A DNA stretch of 64,000 nt from Rhynchospora pubera (Eukaryota; Streptophyta; Magnoliopsida; Poales; Cyperaceae): the NCBI GenBank assembly GCA_028095005.1, contig CM051462.1, forward strand, positions 174,601,955-174,665,954, given 5' to 3'. Numbering within the stretch: position 1 is the first letter of the stretch; the number at the start of each line of letters is the position of its first letter. Under the pieces are notes generated by a model. It made no database searches and was not told the origin of the DNA. It worked only from the letters and a program-made list of their open reading frames with translations. Positions 36,101 through 47,317 of this stretch are shown here, piece after piece. A program made the translations under genes and the position numbers.

Positions 36101-36541
36101 AATAAAACCATCTGGTATTTCATTCATCATCTCATCAAAATCATTTTCTCTATTATCATTTTCACAATATTGGTCTTGACTTACATTTTCATCTACAAAT
36201 ACCTCATCCCTTACATCAGTCCCCCAATTATCATCTACTTCATCCACAGATACATTTTCATTGCTAGTCCCAACATTTGAACGATCTTCCAACTTTTCCC
36301 CATGCAAAACCCATTGGAGGTATTTAGGTGTTGTCATCCATCCACGCTCAATCAAATGTGATCTAATTTTTATACTATCATGTCTCAGCAAGTTAACACA
36401 CCGTTTACAGGGACATAGAATCCTGGGTTTTCCTGTCAACTTTCTATCTTCTTCTGCACATTTTAAGAACTCTTCAACAACTCCAACAAATTCACCTGAT
36501 ATCCTTGAATATTCATACATATACTTCTCCCTCTGATCCAT
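33114..36541 (-). CDS. CACTA TNP2-type transposase (1,107 aa, 2 coding exons)
   Basis: Exons 36541–33334 and 33229–33114 join in phase to 1,108 codons. If the intron were retained, the frame would stop after four codons (GIIL), so splicing adds a 38-codon C-terminal end. In order it shows a transposase-associated N-terminal domain with CPCKRCVN (about residues 10–85), the Transposase_21/TNP2 region (DGMNPYGLMSSNRSVWPV, DVRHCLDAMHI), a DUF4218 region (FLRYMYPFERAMGQLKRL) and a DUF4216 region (YYGWIEEIWELDY). It should bind the element ends and catalyse cut-and-paste transposition. The acceptor TATACAG ends exactly at the ATG, so there is a leader intron, which holds a long inverted repeat. No stop or frameshift is seen; an active protein is plausible. 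Confidence 0.92.
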
Positions 36542-36641
36542 CTGTATAGAAAGAAAATATATTTATTCAAAAGTTATACCTATGAATTTATAGGTTCAAT
36601 GCATTACATTAGGTTTTTGGCCTGGTTACCATCCTAGCCCG

Positions 36642-36882
36642 CTCTTTGAATACTCTTGTCTCATTAGCGAGCGTACGTTAGATCGATGCAATTTGTTGCC
36701 TGAGAAAAATTCGGCAGCATTTCTCCTTATGTTCCCTGAATACGCTATCACACAATTGCTCGTGCATACGTATCCGTGGGAAACATAAGGAGAAATGCCG
36801 TCGAATTTTTCTCAGACAACAAATTGCATCGATCTAACGTACAACTCGCTATCCTAAATGAGACAAGATAGTATCCAAAGAG
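36642..36882. repeat. Long inverted repeat upstream of the CACTA transposase
   Basis: The left arm (36642–36735) and right arm (36778–36882) are imperfect reverse complements over about 95–105 bp, with blocks such as TACGTTAGATCGATGCAATT and GCATTTCTCCTTATG identical in both. The spacer is about 42 bp. A smaller palindrome GTACTCCC–GACC–GGGAGTAC and a CCGAGAT/ATCTCGG pair follow on the right. The repeat falls within the predicted leader intron, so the pre-mRNA could fold into a long hairpin. Confidence 0.85.
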
Positions 36883-37463
36883 CAGTACTCCCGACCGGGA
36901 GTACTATCCGAGATTAATCCCTAATGGATTCATCTCGGACGGGCACGACCTAAAATAGTACAAATTCCGGAAATTTGGTCCTATATGACAATACAACTAA
37001 TATATGCAAATTAATGCCAAATTATGTATCTATATATGCACAAAAAATTGAAATTAAAGAGCGTTAAAATAGAAAATTACCGAAATTGTCTTCTCGATCT
37101 TCCACTACGATAGACTAATCTTATCGATCTTCCTAACTCTTCCTTTTTATATTCATTATCAAATGAAAAAAAACTCAATAATTAATAAACTAAAATTGCA
37201 AAATTAATTAACCATAAATAAAGTTCAGAAAAAATATAGAATATACCTATGAATTTTTTTAAATCCTCTGTGATCTCCTGTGCTTTCTCTCTTGATTTTT
37301 CAATTTTTCAGAATTTTTTGGAATTTTTAACTATTTTTTTGTGGAGGTTTTAGAGAAAGAAAAAGTTTCGGTTTTTAGAGATCAGAAGAAATGCATATAT
37401 ATGGCGGCTATGAACAGTGAGAGAGAGAGAGAGAGAGAGCGGAAGTCTTTATTAAATATGGTT

Positions 37464-37870
37464 ACCATTTTTAAGACCGGTTTTTTATAAAAAACAGGTC
37501 TTAAAAAGGTAACGGAAAAAAAATAAAAATTCAGATTCTTTTAGCACCTGTTTTTATAAAAAACCGGTCTTAAAGACGTTTAAATTAACACCGGTTTTTT
37601 ATAAAAAACCGATTTTAAAAAAAGTTAACGGAAATAAAAAAATCAGTTTCTCAGTAGCACCGGTTTTTATAAAAAACCGGTCTTAATATAGTAAAATTTA
37701 AGACCGGCTTTTTATAAAAACCGGTGCTACTGAGAAACTGATTTTTAGGTTTATTTTTTGGAACTTAATTGGACCGGTTGTTTATAAAAACCGGTCTTAA
37801 TGAAATTTCTGACAATTACAAAAATGCCACGGGATATTTTTACAACCGGATTTTCAAAAAACCGGTGTTA
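37464..37870. repeat. CACTA sub-terminal array of ACCGGT palindromes (5' side)
   Basis: Repeated units of the kind TAAGACCGGTTTTTTATAAA…AAAACCGGTCTTA, with head-to-head ACCGGT cores and spacings shorter than in the internal array. It occupies nearly all DNA from 37,464 to the terminal repeat and would lie in the transposase promoter. Confidence 0.85.
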
Positions 37871-38214
37871 TTGTGGCGGTGCTAAAAATCATTTCTGGCG
37901 TAGTGGTTGCACTTTCACCTTACGGAGAATACTGGCACCAAGCACGCCGTATCTGTGTTTTGCATCTTCTCAGCACAAAAAGAGTTCAATCATTTGGATT
38001 TATACGTGAACAGGAAGTGTCCTTGCTGGTTGACAAAATTCGATTAATTTTTTCAAGTAACAGCGGAAGCAGTAGTGTTGTTAATTTGAGTCAGATGCTC
38101 TTGAAACTTGCTAATGATATTATTTGCAGGTATGTTGAACTTCTTTAATTCAAATAATTAAAAGGAAAAAGTCTCACAACTTGTTATATTGGCCACTGCT
38201 TGCAAATTATTAAT

Positions 38215-38382
38215 GGGGCTGTTTGGATGGTGTCGGAATTGTAAATTTTGAACATTTTATATGCCAAATTTATTATAAACAATCCAAACTCTTCACAAAG
38301 TTACACACTTCCCAATAAATTTATGTCTAGGAATTGCAAATTCCTCAAATTCTCCAAATTCCTACAACATCCAAAGGACCCC
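38215..38382. mobile_element. MITE in P450 intron 1
   Basis: The ends GGGGCTGTTTGGATG and CATCCAAAGGACCCC are imperfect inverted repeats and continue inward (GGAATT/AATTCC). The centre contains about 45 bp (TTATAAACAATCCAAACTCT through TACACACTTCCCAATA) almost identical to the Tourist-like MITEs at 5.9 and 13.7 kb, as if one family had received a patch from the other. A target duplication is not clear. Confidence 0.6.
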
Positions 38383-39730
38383 ATTGTGCATTTGTCCTAT
38401 TGGCCAGTACTGCCTGTAAAATCGTTTTAAAAGAAAAAATTGCACATAAGTTTGTGACAAATTAAACAATTGTAGATTAGAAAGATCATTATATCTTGTT
38501 TCGGTAAGTGAACTTATTTTTTGTCTCTTTCTTTTTGAATACAGGTCAGCATTAGGACACGAGTTCTCAGACGATGGGACGAGTAAAGCCCACAGCCTTC
38601 TGAAGGATTTTAGTGTACAATTCGTGACAACTCTGATCGGAGAGCATGTGCCATTTTTGGGTTGGTATGATTGGTTAACTGGGATAAAGAAAAGGATGAG
38701 AAAGACTGCTGAAGGGCTTGATAGTTTTTTTGAAAGTATCATTGAAGAGCACGTCAAAGCGAAAGGAGATGCTTCGGAATATGGAAAATGTGGAGATGAG
38801 ATGGAAGGGAGAGATTTGGTTGATATTTTGCTAAATATTCAAGAAAATGATGACGATATCAGAGTCCCATTGAGCAGGACTAATATTAAAGCTATTCTTT
38901 TAGTATGGTCTTCCTCCTTTAAGTCCTAATTTCATTCCAGTACCATAAATTTTCCAGCTTATTTTAATCGTTCCAAAAAAGTGAAATTAGAGGCAATTCT
39001 GAGTTCAAGTCAAATGGGTACCAATCGATATGAATATGAGACTCAAGAGACCCTCCATTTATAATAAAATAATGCAACTGACATCACTAATTTGCAAATT
39101 TCCATTAATGTGAGGCAGGATATGTTTGTTGCTGGCACAGATACGGTGTACACAGCAATTGAATGGGCAATGGCCGAGCTAATAAAGAACCCAAAAGAAA
39201 TGAAAAGAGTGCAAGATGAAGTTAGAAGCGTGGTCAATGCAGCGGGAAAGTTAAGTGAAGAGCTTGTAGGAAAAATGGCATACCTAAATGCTGCTATCAA
39301 GGAGACATTCAGGTTGCACCCTCCCGTTCCATTACTCATCCCAAGAGAGTCGACTAAAGATATCGACTTAATGGGTTATCGTATTCCTGCCAGGACTCGG
39401 TTCATCATCAATGCATGGGCTATTGGGCGGGACCCAAACACCTGGGAGAGAGCTGAAGAGTTCATGCCAGAGAGATTTTTAAGTACAGATGTTGATTACA
39501 AGGGGCAGCATTTCGAATTGATGCCATTTGGTGCCGGCAGTAGAATTTGCCCGGGAATAGGATTCACTACAGCAACAATCAGTTTCGCTCTTGCGAGCTT
39601 ATTATACCATTTTGACTGGGATTTGCCTGATTTGATGAAAGGAAAGCCATTAGATATGTCCGAATTTAACGGATTTTCATTAAATAAAAAGTCGAATCTG
39701 ATTCTGGAGGCACGACCTTATTCTATATGA

Positions 39731-42030
39731 ATCTTCTGGTGATCAGATTTCAAACTATTCAGAGAAATGAAATCTGAACTAGTTTTCATTCTTTTTTGGG
39801 AAATTAGTTTTCAATTTCAAGGTTAAAGTTGCATCATCTTATTTCTTTTGTTTTATCATGAGGTAAAACCATTTGTGATATGATAATCACAACATTACTT
39901 GTTTGATTATATTACAGTTGTGTATGTATCATAGCTCTAATTAGAGGTTAAATTTATTTTCTGAAGATATATGAGATATAATTTCTTCTGTTTCTGGTCA
40001 TTTTGAGTCAATGTTACATGTGAAATTCATTTTTCTTTTTCCTGCCAGTCTTTGCTCAACAAATAATTGTACTGATACATTTTGATCCATGCCAGCTGAT
40101 CTAAATTATTTGCATTATGTGTTTAATTTCTCAAATGAGCCACTTTAATAGCCCAAGAAGCTTACATACAAAAATGGCTGAATTATTAGTAACAAACAAT
40201 TTTTCAACTGGACATCGTATAGGCTTGCCTTGTTAAACTGATGTTAGCTTTATTTACTTTGCCAAATTTTAGTGTCCTAGCTGTAGCTTATGTGATGAGG
40301 ATTACTAGAATAGTATTCAGATGTCATGATGTTGATGTGTCTCATTGGCACAATTAGGAATTTGGGACCTGTAAATATTCTTCACTAATTTCAAATATAT
40401 ACATGCTTCCTATACACACAGCCTTATCTAGATGTTCTTTGCACTACTTGAACGCAGACCTATCAGTGGAAATTAGGTAATCACCTTTTCCAGTGTCCTC
40501 TATTTCCTCTTTCCTATTGTTTCTACCTTACTTAAGACCTAAGACCAGGACAAAAATTTGAGATGAATTAATATCGCTTAATGAATTGATCTACTTTCTT
40601 CATAATGTGTGATACCAATAGCTCAATGAATGTTGATATATTTTTTATCTCATTCTCATATTTCTTCCTTGGAGTGTTTTGATATAGCTGCTGGGTAATT
40701 GAGGATTCATTTGCATCTCTTATGTACCCGTGTGCTGACAGTTTGGGTATGGACAATGATTAGGGTGCATTTTAATCCTGCAGCTATTAGTTGTATAACC
40801 TCGCACGGTGGGAGGGACAAAGTTTTCGAAATTGATTACTGCCTGTAATTTTGTCATCGCTAAATAGTAAGTGAATACATAAAATAGACAAAATAAACAT
40901 ATAAATTATAAAATGATTAAATTGAACACATACAAATAAATAAGTTCAATAAAAATAAGTTGAATATGCATATAAACAAGAGATGACAAGTGATGTCAAA
41001 AATAAGTTCATTTTGATAGCCTATATGTTTACCTTATATATTTTATGTATTTATTTTGTATTTAGCGAAGACAAGTGATGTCAAAAATACAGATAACAGT
41101 TATCATTTCTACTATGAATGATATATGCTTTACACAAACTATTTATTGGGTCTGAAAATTTGGGTCCAAAAGCCCATTGAAGCAAAGAGCCTGAGCGATA
41201 TGCCGATATCGAGTTGTCTGATTTTGAAACTAAAGCAAATATTTACTTTGCCTCGTTTACTTCTATTGAATTATTTTATTTGAACGGTTAATACGTATAT
41301 ATGATTCAACAATCAAATCCAGAACGTCTCGTACACAAAAAAATAGGACTAATTCTTTAAGAGATCACTGGTCACCTGATTTTTGTGTGATATTTGAGAG
41401 ATCACCGGATCATCAAATGTTAACTCCTTTCATGGAGTCTAATAAAATAAATAAAAATACAGGAATAATTCTCTTTTTTTTATTAAATGTTATTTTTTTA
41501 GTTGTTGAATTTCTGATGTACCGTTTTCACATTATATAATTAAGGTTTTGAATTGTTCAATTGGTCATGAAACAATGTACACTCGTATTTTTATTATCTC
41601 TGAGTCACTAAATTTTGAAGTCTAATTCTATTAAAAATAAATAGAATTTATAAACGATAAATTAACTTGACAATCTGGAAAAAAAAATTCTCATATTAAG
41701 TAGAAAAAATATCAAATAGAAAGACACTTAATAGACACAAAATTGAAATAATAAATTGGTTGCATGTCAAATTATATGCAAATAAATACCAATCAACATA
41801 TATTCTTACATATTCCTTACGTTGTGATAATAAAAAGTTAAATTTTTTTATCAAATCCTATCCTTTTCAATTTTACAATGTTCAAATATAATTAAATAAT
41901 TTTTACACACCTTGAAACCAATCATAATCCTGGGTATCCAAGTTAATTATTTTCAACAAATCTCACCCCTCAAAAAAAAAAAATAATAAAAAGGTCGAAT
42001 TGGCTCTTCCCCCCAAAAACACTTCTCTAA
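39731..42030. other. Intergenic: P450 3' flank, a MITE and AT-rich DNA
   Basis: Apart from the palindromic MITE near 40.8–41.1 kb I see no gene or RNA gene. A C/T-rich stretch from about 42,000 marks the promoter and leader of the next gene. Confidence 0.6.
40832..41075. mobile_element. Palindromic MITE family, copy A (decayed)
   Basis: It shares GAAATTGATTACTGCC, ATCGCTAAATA, AATAAGTTGAATATGCAT and TATTTAGCGAAG with copy B at 56.9 kb in the same order, and its two halves are inverted repeats (ATCGCTAAAT against ATTTAGCGA). Confidence 0.6.
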
Positions 42031-42245
42031 AGTCTCCAGACCCACCCGCCAGTCCGCCACCGTCTCGTAATCTCCCGAAAAAACCCTCGCGGCATTCTCT
42101 CTCTCTCCCAAAAACACTGGCTGGCCTCAATATCGGTGCCTCATGTCGCCTCGCTAAGTGCATCTTTGTGTAGTGCTGCGCGACTTTTCTCCGCCCTTTC
42201 AGAACCCTAACTTCCTTCTTCCTCTCTCTCTCCTCAAACTCAAAG

Positions 42246-42891
42246 GTAGCCCTTTTACTCTATTTCTAAGGGGCTTGCGGCTTGGTTTAATGGAAGAGGC
42301 TTTCCGAGTTGCATTTTCAGTAGCTTGGACTTTCCTATAGTTCTAAGTTGGCATAATAATCTTCATTTCAAAATGCATATTTAGAGTGTCAAATTCTGGT
42401 TACAATTACGAAGTAGGCCATTGGATGTATGGTTATACTGGTTACTATTAGCCGCTGTTTTGTGTCAAATGTCAAATATCGTAATGTGTATTCATCCTCT
42501 TTCTTGTTTCATGACTTTTCCCCTTTTTCTGAAGACAAATTGTAGTAAACAATTAATCTTATTGTACTTGCTGTGTCAATCAATGGGTTTTATTTTCAGC
42601 AGTCGACAAAATATCTATACTTTGTTGCAGTCTATGTTCACTATATTAGTTAATTTTTCATTTCTTAGCTGCTCATTTGTCTGGGATTTGTTATTTATAT
42701 CAGTTTTATTATGGCTGGGCATGGCTGCATCTGTGGGCTTGTGGTTTAACTTCTAATTTTGTTGAATTTCACAGAAAACATTTTAAACTAGTATCATCCG
42801 TTACATAAGTTGATACAGTACTCATGCTTTTCTTTTTGTTTTTAGTTTTAGTCATTTTTATTTATTTATTTGTTTTTTTGTTCCTTTCTAG
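42246..42891 (+). other. Leader intron of the 42.9-kb gene
   Basis: A C/T-rich leader exon (about 42,030–42,245) ends AAAG before GTAGCC, and a TTTCTAG acceptor lies six bases before the ATG at 42,898. This 5'-UTR intron explains the 650-bp gap. The open frame at 42,421–42,756 inside it is not a gene. Confidence 0.55.
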
Positions 42892-42897
42892 GGTAGA

Positions 42898-45800
42898 ATG
42901 GAAAAATTGCGAAACAACAAGCTTGTTCCGACCAACTTTAAGGACTGGGATAATTTTTTTAAAGCCGTAAGAGGACGAGTTGAGTGGGTTATGAAACCCG
43001 GGCGCAACCCACAACGGGGTCTCAGTGATTTAGTTATCAAACGTTTCAGAGGTTGCATTTCTGCATTGTCTCTTTTCCAGCGCAATGAGCCTTTTCTCTC
43101 CCAGAAGTTGAAGGATATGTTAGCTCTTGTAGCTGACCTCTGTTCCTATGCTCGAAGCATTACTGGCGTACCTCCTCCTTCACTTATTGCATTACTAGAG
43201 GTATGTCTCTGAGGATCTATAATGTTCTCCTTAATCAATACATACAAGACTGCTTTGATAGCACATACATTTGTTGTGCATTTGAGCCACTAGCTTGGTG
43301 TACTTATTAGTTGGTAGTTACCAGATGTAAAAATTCAATGTCAATTTCTGCAATTTAGCCTGAATAGAACCTATTAAAGGGATGAATTCTGTAATTTGTC
43401 CTCAATGCAATCCCATTGTGGTCTACTCTAAAATGTCAAGAATCAAATTCTGTAGTTTACCCTTATATATACTTGCACGTCCTTAGTTGACCTAAATTTG
43501 CCTCAAGTTTACTCTTACAGTAGTACCTATATCAAGTTTTATATATGCCATAGAGAAATGGAATAAGGACAGGAGGGAAATTGGATATTATGAAAGACCA
43601 TGGTTGGTAAATATGAGCAAATGAAGCACCTAAAGTGAGATAAAGGCAGGTAAGGATTGGTATTTACCAGACTTATATGGTATTAGTTTTACTAGTTGGA
43701 CACAAGTGGGGACTGTCTAACCTAATTAAGCATTGGGTTGAGTTATGAATCCTCAATCTAACTGGAATAATGCCTTAATCACTCCTAATTTCTATGATTA
43801 AGATCAATTTAGCTTGAGTTATCTCAATTTGACGTAAATCAGCTTAATTTCTGCTGGTTGTGAAATTAGATGCCAAATTGGCCGCAAGCCCTATTTGATT
43901 TTTCAATGGTGCTAAATTTTACCATCAAATCTATACCCATCATTATCTAAACACTGTAATTAGGTAATAATGAGTCAATATTGCCCTCCATATTGATCAA
44001 ATTTGCTCAACTAATGGAAACAACTACTTTTCCATTTTTTCAGGTCTTTATTAGAGAAGCCTTGGCTCAGGTGGTAAGAGCACTTGGCTCTCTTCTAAGA
44101 GGTCCAGGGTTCAAGCCCGCATGCTTGCGATAGGCTTGGCGAGCCAGCGTAAAAACTCAGCCATATATACAAGAAATGACCAGGGTCGGGGTGTCATTTC
44201 TAGCCTACCCCAACTTGTTTGGGATAAAAGGCTTAGACTTTTTTTATTAGAGAAGCCTTGGCGCACCCTACTCTAAGGCATCTCTTGGGTCCTTCTGGAC
44301 TGCAAATTGTTGGAGTCTCTGGATCCTCCTTGATCCGAGAACTTGTGCTAGCTCATCTTCATTTGTCCTTCCCTAAACATATATGCGTGAACTTCACTGA
44401 TTCCTTCTGCCACTCTCTGGCATTGCCTACTGCATCCAATGACAAGGTTGGGCTGGAATTAGGACTTGACTCAGCCTTAGCATTGCTTAGCACCAGCTCC
44501 AGTTCTTCCATGCCGTACCTTCTTCAAGCCCATGTGGCTATGTTGGCATCCAAGTGCATTGAGACTCAAATTCAGCAGCAAGTTTCGGGGTCAGGATTTG
44601 ACCGGGCCATCAGTGCATTTGAGCTGTCGGGGAAACTATATTGGAGATGCTTATGTGATGTCGATTTGGGTCAGAGAGCAAGACCCTATTTAAGTCGTGG
44701 AGCTAAGAATCTTTTTCAACATACTAGTCCTGATATAGTTTCTCAGAAAGATCTTTTTCTGTGGATTTCATCTTACATTGATGAGGTCCAGGAAACTGTG
44801 CATGAAAGTTCGAGGAGGCTCCAAAATGGGGAAACATTAAAGGTTATCGTCTCGATGTTCTTGGCTGATGAAGAGTTGGGGGAAAAGCGAGTGGCTGGAA
44901 TTTCTGAAGAGCTGGTGAGCGTTGCTGCCTTGGCTAGGCTAATGGCCTCATCTCTGTTTCAAGTGGTGGCTGAAGCAAGAGCTATGGTTGGGCATGCACA
45001 AAGGCGCAATAGAAGAGAAAAGCATCTGGAACTGGAGAGACAACTGATGAGCTCTTTGGACTTGGAGAGTGATGCCGAGCGCCACTTAGTTGGCAGCAAG
45101 GCAGACCGGATTGTGAGAAAGATTCTGTGCAATGAGATTAGTGTGGGGTCCTCGAGCCGTAAGAAGTCAGTATTGATGCTGCAGCACTTCATGAAGCTGA
45201 TGTTGTTTGGTCTGCGAGCACGTGCTGATTTTCTTTGGAAGGCTTGTATTTTGGTGTTGTCAGCAATCATGAACCTCATGGCGTTTGAAGGGGAGTTTGA
45301 TGCACTCAAGATGTTGAGTGGGGATACACGTGATCCTGTGGAAGCAAGAAAGGTAACACTTAAGCTTCTCAAATTTATATACGACTTAAAAGTAGTACCT
45401 TGTAATAAATAACAAACCCTCTGTTTGTAGGATTCGACTCGCAAGAGAAAATCAAATGAAAAACAACTAAAGTTATCAGTGTTTCCAAGTACGAAACGGG
45501 TGCACCTGACGGATGAAGACCTAGTGTATGTCCTATCTCTCTGTGTAAATCTCCCTTTTTCTCTCTCTGTTATTCACATGTGTGCATGTCCACATGCACT
45601 TTCAGATTTGGTTTTTGAGTTGCACAATACTCAAACTGATCCAACTTCTTTGTTTTTTCTAGGAACTGTGAGGGTTCTTGTAAATCAAAGGATGACATGG
45701 GTGACAGCCAGGAGGAGAGGATTCCAGAGGTACATGCAGATTTTTCGGAGGATGATGACCTGGTCGAATTCTTTGAGAACCCACCTGCAGATTTAGTGGA

Positions 45801-45933
45801 TTTTTTGGATTGCTCACCTGATGATGATTTTCAATGGTACTTGAGGGAAAGAAAGGGGCTTTTTAAGGAGAGGAAGGCTGCGCAAAAGAGGAGAAGGAAG
45901 ATGTTGAGCACATTATTGGGGTTGAACATCTGA
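42898..45933 (+). pseudogene. Conserved-looking plant protein of unknown function, coding exon 2 carries a SINE
   Basis: Exons: 42898–43200, 44044–45352 (with the SINE at 44067–44242), 45431–45525 and 45663–45933. The protein starts MEKLRNNKLVPTNFKDW, has a long helical Leu/Ala-rich centre (LAHPTLRHLLGPSGLQIVG), and ends in an acidic stretch followed by a basic tail (KERKAAQKRRRKM), which looks nuclear or nucleolar. I do not recognise the family with confidence; a nucleolus/neural-progenitor (NEPRO-like) relation is only a guess. The SINE plus one target copy adds 196 bp and, with the usual acceptor at 44043, gives an in-frame TAG within 30 codons. An acceptor in the SINE (AG at 44235–44236) would keep the frame, so the gene may still work. 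Confidence 0.7.
44067..44242 (+). mobile_element. tRNA-derived SINE with Angio-domain-like 3' end
   Basis: Flanked by a perfect 20-bp duplication TTTATTAGAGAAGCCTTGGC (44047–44066, 44243–44262). The left part has pol III promoter boxes: an A-box-like GGCTCAGGTGGTAAGAGC and a B-box-like GGGTTCAAGCCC. The right part has CCCCAACTTGTTTGGGATAA followed by AAGGCTTAGA, matching the conserved 3' domain of angiosperm SINEs (Angio-domain) as I remember it, then a poly(T) tail. Part of the target repeat may be microhomology with the tRNA-like head. Confidence 0.88.
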
Positions 45934-46928
45934 CGCACTGTAGCCTAGTTTAGGGGGATGACCTATGAAGAGAAGTAAAGTGGAACTTTTAGGAGAAAGT
46001 TATCTTTTTATTTCCTAGTTATAGCTTTTGTTGTGCTGATCCCATCTTGGTGCTAACTACTGGGTGCGTCTATCATTGTTTGCTGTTTTGAGTTTGAGAG
46101 TTGAGTCCTTTGTTAGCAGGTTTGGATCCTTTTGACGGATCTAAATATCTAATTAACCTCCCTGTTTATATACATAGATAGTAGGTATACTAATTTGGCT
46201 TTCATTTCAACTAGCAAAAATCAAATATATAATTAATTTCACCTCCAATTTATGTTTTAAATTGTGAATAATGAAACAGAATACTTCCTGATTGTATAAA
46301 AGCATTCGAGAATACAGTTTACAGTACGTTACACGTCCTAATTGGATTTTTTTTTTAAAAAAAAATTGCTTCTACAACATTTGAAGTTTATGAGATAAAA
46401 TTCAAAAAATATACATATTGGTGGACAAAATGTACATGTCAAAATGTAGTAATGAAGGTTTGCTATCAGTTTATGGACCAACATAGTCATAATATTTAAA
46501 TATTGCATACATTCGCGGGTGCATTTGGCACTATTTTCAATTTTTTGTCCTTGTGTTGGAAAATATTTCTCTGTGTTTCCAGAACCAACACCGGGCAACA
46601 TCAGTGCTAATCAATTTCTAATGATAACACATGGTATCTCCGAAAGTAGTATATACTTCGGTACTTCGATTTATTAGAGTGGCGTTGCCATTTCGTATCT
46701 TTACTATTCATATGTTTTCATTCAATAATCATCGAGTGGCCTTACCTGAGTCCCCTGACATTTATTTCATAATTAGTAGAAAACATACAAATAGAAATAC
46801 TGAAATATATACTTTCTTTCTCAACTCCCCCTTCTTAATCTTTGTCACAACCATAAACTTATGAAATGCAATGGAAAATTGAGTTGAATACACTTTAAAT
46901 TATACATTTCACTTGTAAGTTGTTTCTT

Positions 46929-46954
46929 CCCCCCCCCCCCCCCCCCCCCCCCCC
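46929..46954 (+). repeat. Homopolymer run of 26 C
   Basis: An uninterrupted C run between TTTCTT and ACCGTTTC. Its true length is likely uncertain because homopolymers are hard to sequence. Confidence 0.85.
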
Positions 46955-47317
46955 ACCGTTTCAACTCCATCAAAGGAGATTGTAAAACTAAACCTGAGGT
47001 CAATGACATACTACTGTTTTACTTTCAAAGTTTTTATAATGATTTAGAATATCGAGTGGCTACAACATACTGAAGAAAAGTTGTGCAAGGAAAGATGGTT
47101 TGTATGTAAAATTCTAGGATTGTCTATTAGTATCTAGTAATGAGGCCTATGGGGCTACGTTAGCATTTGGGGAAAAAAAATAGTGATTATAGATGGTACG
47201 TGTACATTATTTATTAATAAATAAATACAAAAAGATAATTACTGAGTCATTAAATTGTAATAACTTCTTCTCTTAAGGTTCATATAATAGTTTAGGAAAG
47301 AAATCATCTCTCTTATT

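Larger units (their letters stand above)
26347..37905 (-). mobile_element. CACTA (En/Spm) transposon, 11,559 bp, structurally complete
   Basis: The ends are CACTACGCCA at 26347 and its complement TGGCGTAGTG ending at 37905, with imperfect similarity for about 29 bp inward. The flanking 3-bp duplication GTT (26344–26346, 37906–37908) matches the CACTA signature. Both genes, a TNP2-type transposase and a Transposase_24/Ulp1-like gene, read on the minus strand, so by convention the 5' end of the element is at 37905. Arrays of paired ACCGGT motifs fill both ends and a third site between the genes. All splice sites and frames appear intact, so it may be autonomous. Confidence 0.95.
25954..39730 (+). 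pseudogene. CYP71-clan cytochrome P450, disrupted by a CACTA element in exon 1
   Basis: Exon 1 is 25954–26346 plus 37909–38129, split by the transposon. Exon 2 is 38545–38902 and exon 3 is 39119–39730. Without the insert the parts join in phase to 528 codons (527 aa). Visible features: an N-terminal membrane anchor (about residues 18–40), a proline hinge PPSPPSLPLLG, the I-helix AGTDT, the KETFR ExxR motif, PERF and the haem loop PFGAGSRICPG with its cysteine ligand. The intron just before DMFVAGTDT is the usual CYP71-type position; the intron after IICR is extra. As it stands, translation would leave the P450 after residue 131 and stop within eight codons. Such enzymes oxidise specialised metabolites; the substrate is unknown. 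Intron 1 also holds a MITE. Confidence 0.92.

Noticed and set aside
34820..36536. Plus-strand open frames opposite the transposase
   Set aside because: Mirror frames of a real minus-strand coding exon; they do not resemble proteins.
37464..37870. CRISPR-like or satellite array
   Set aside because: The units are palindromic, irregularly spaced and repeat at the other CACTA end; they are sub-terminal transposon repeats.
42421..42756. 111-codon hydrophobic open frame
   Set aside because: It lies within a predicted leader intron, is T-rich, and hydrophobicity follows from base composition.
44062..44125. tRNA gene
   Set aside because: A and B boxes are present, but the acceptor stem does not pair, and a 20-bp target duplication, the 3' SINE domain and a T tail show a SINE.
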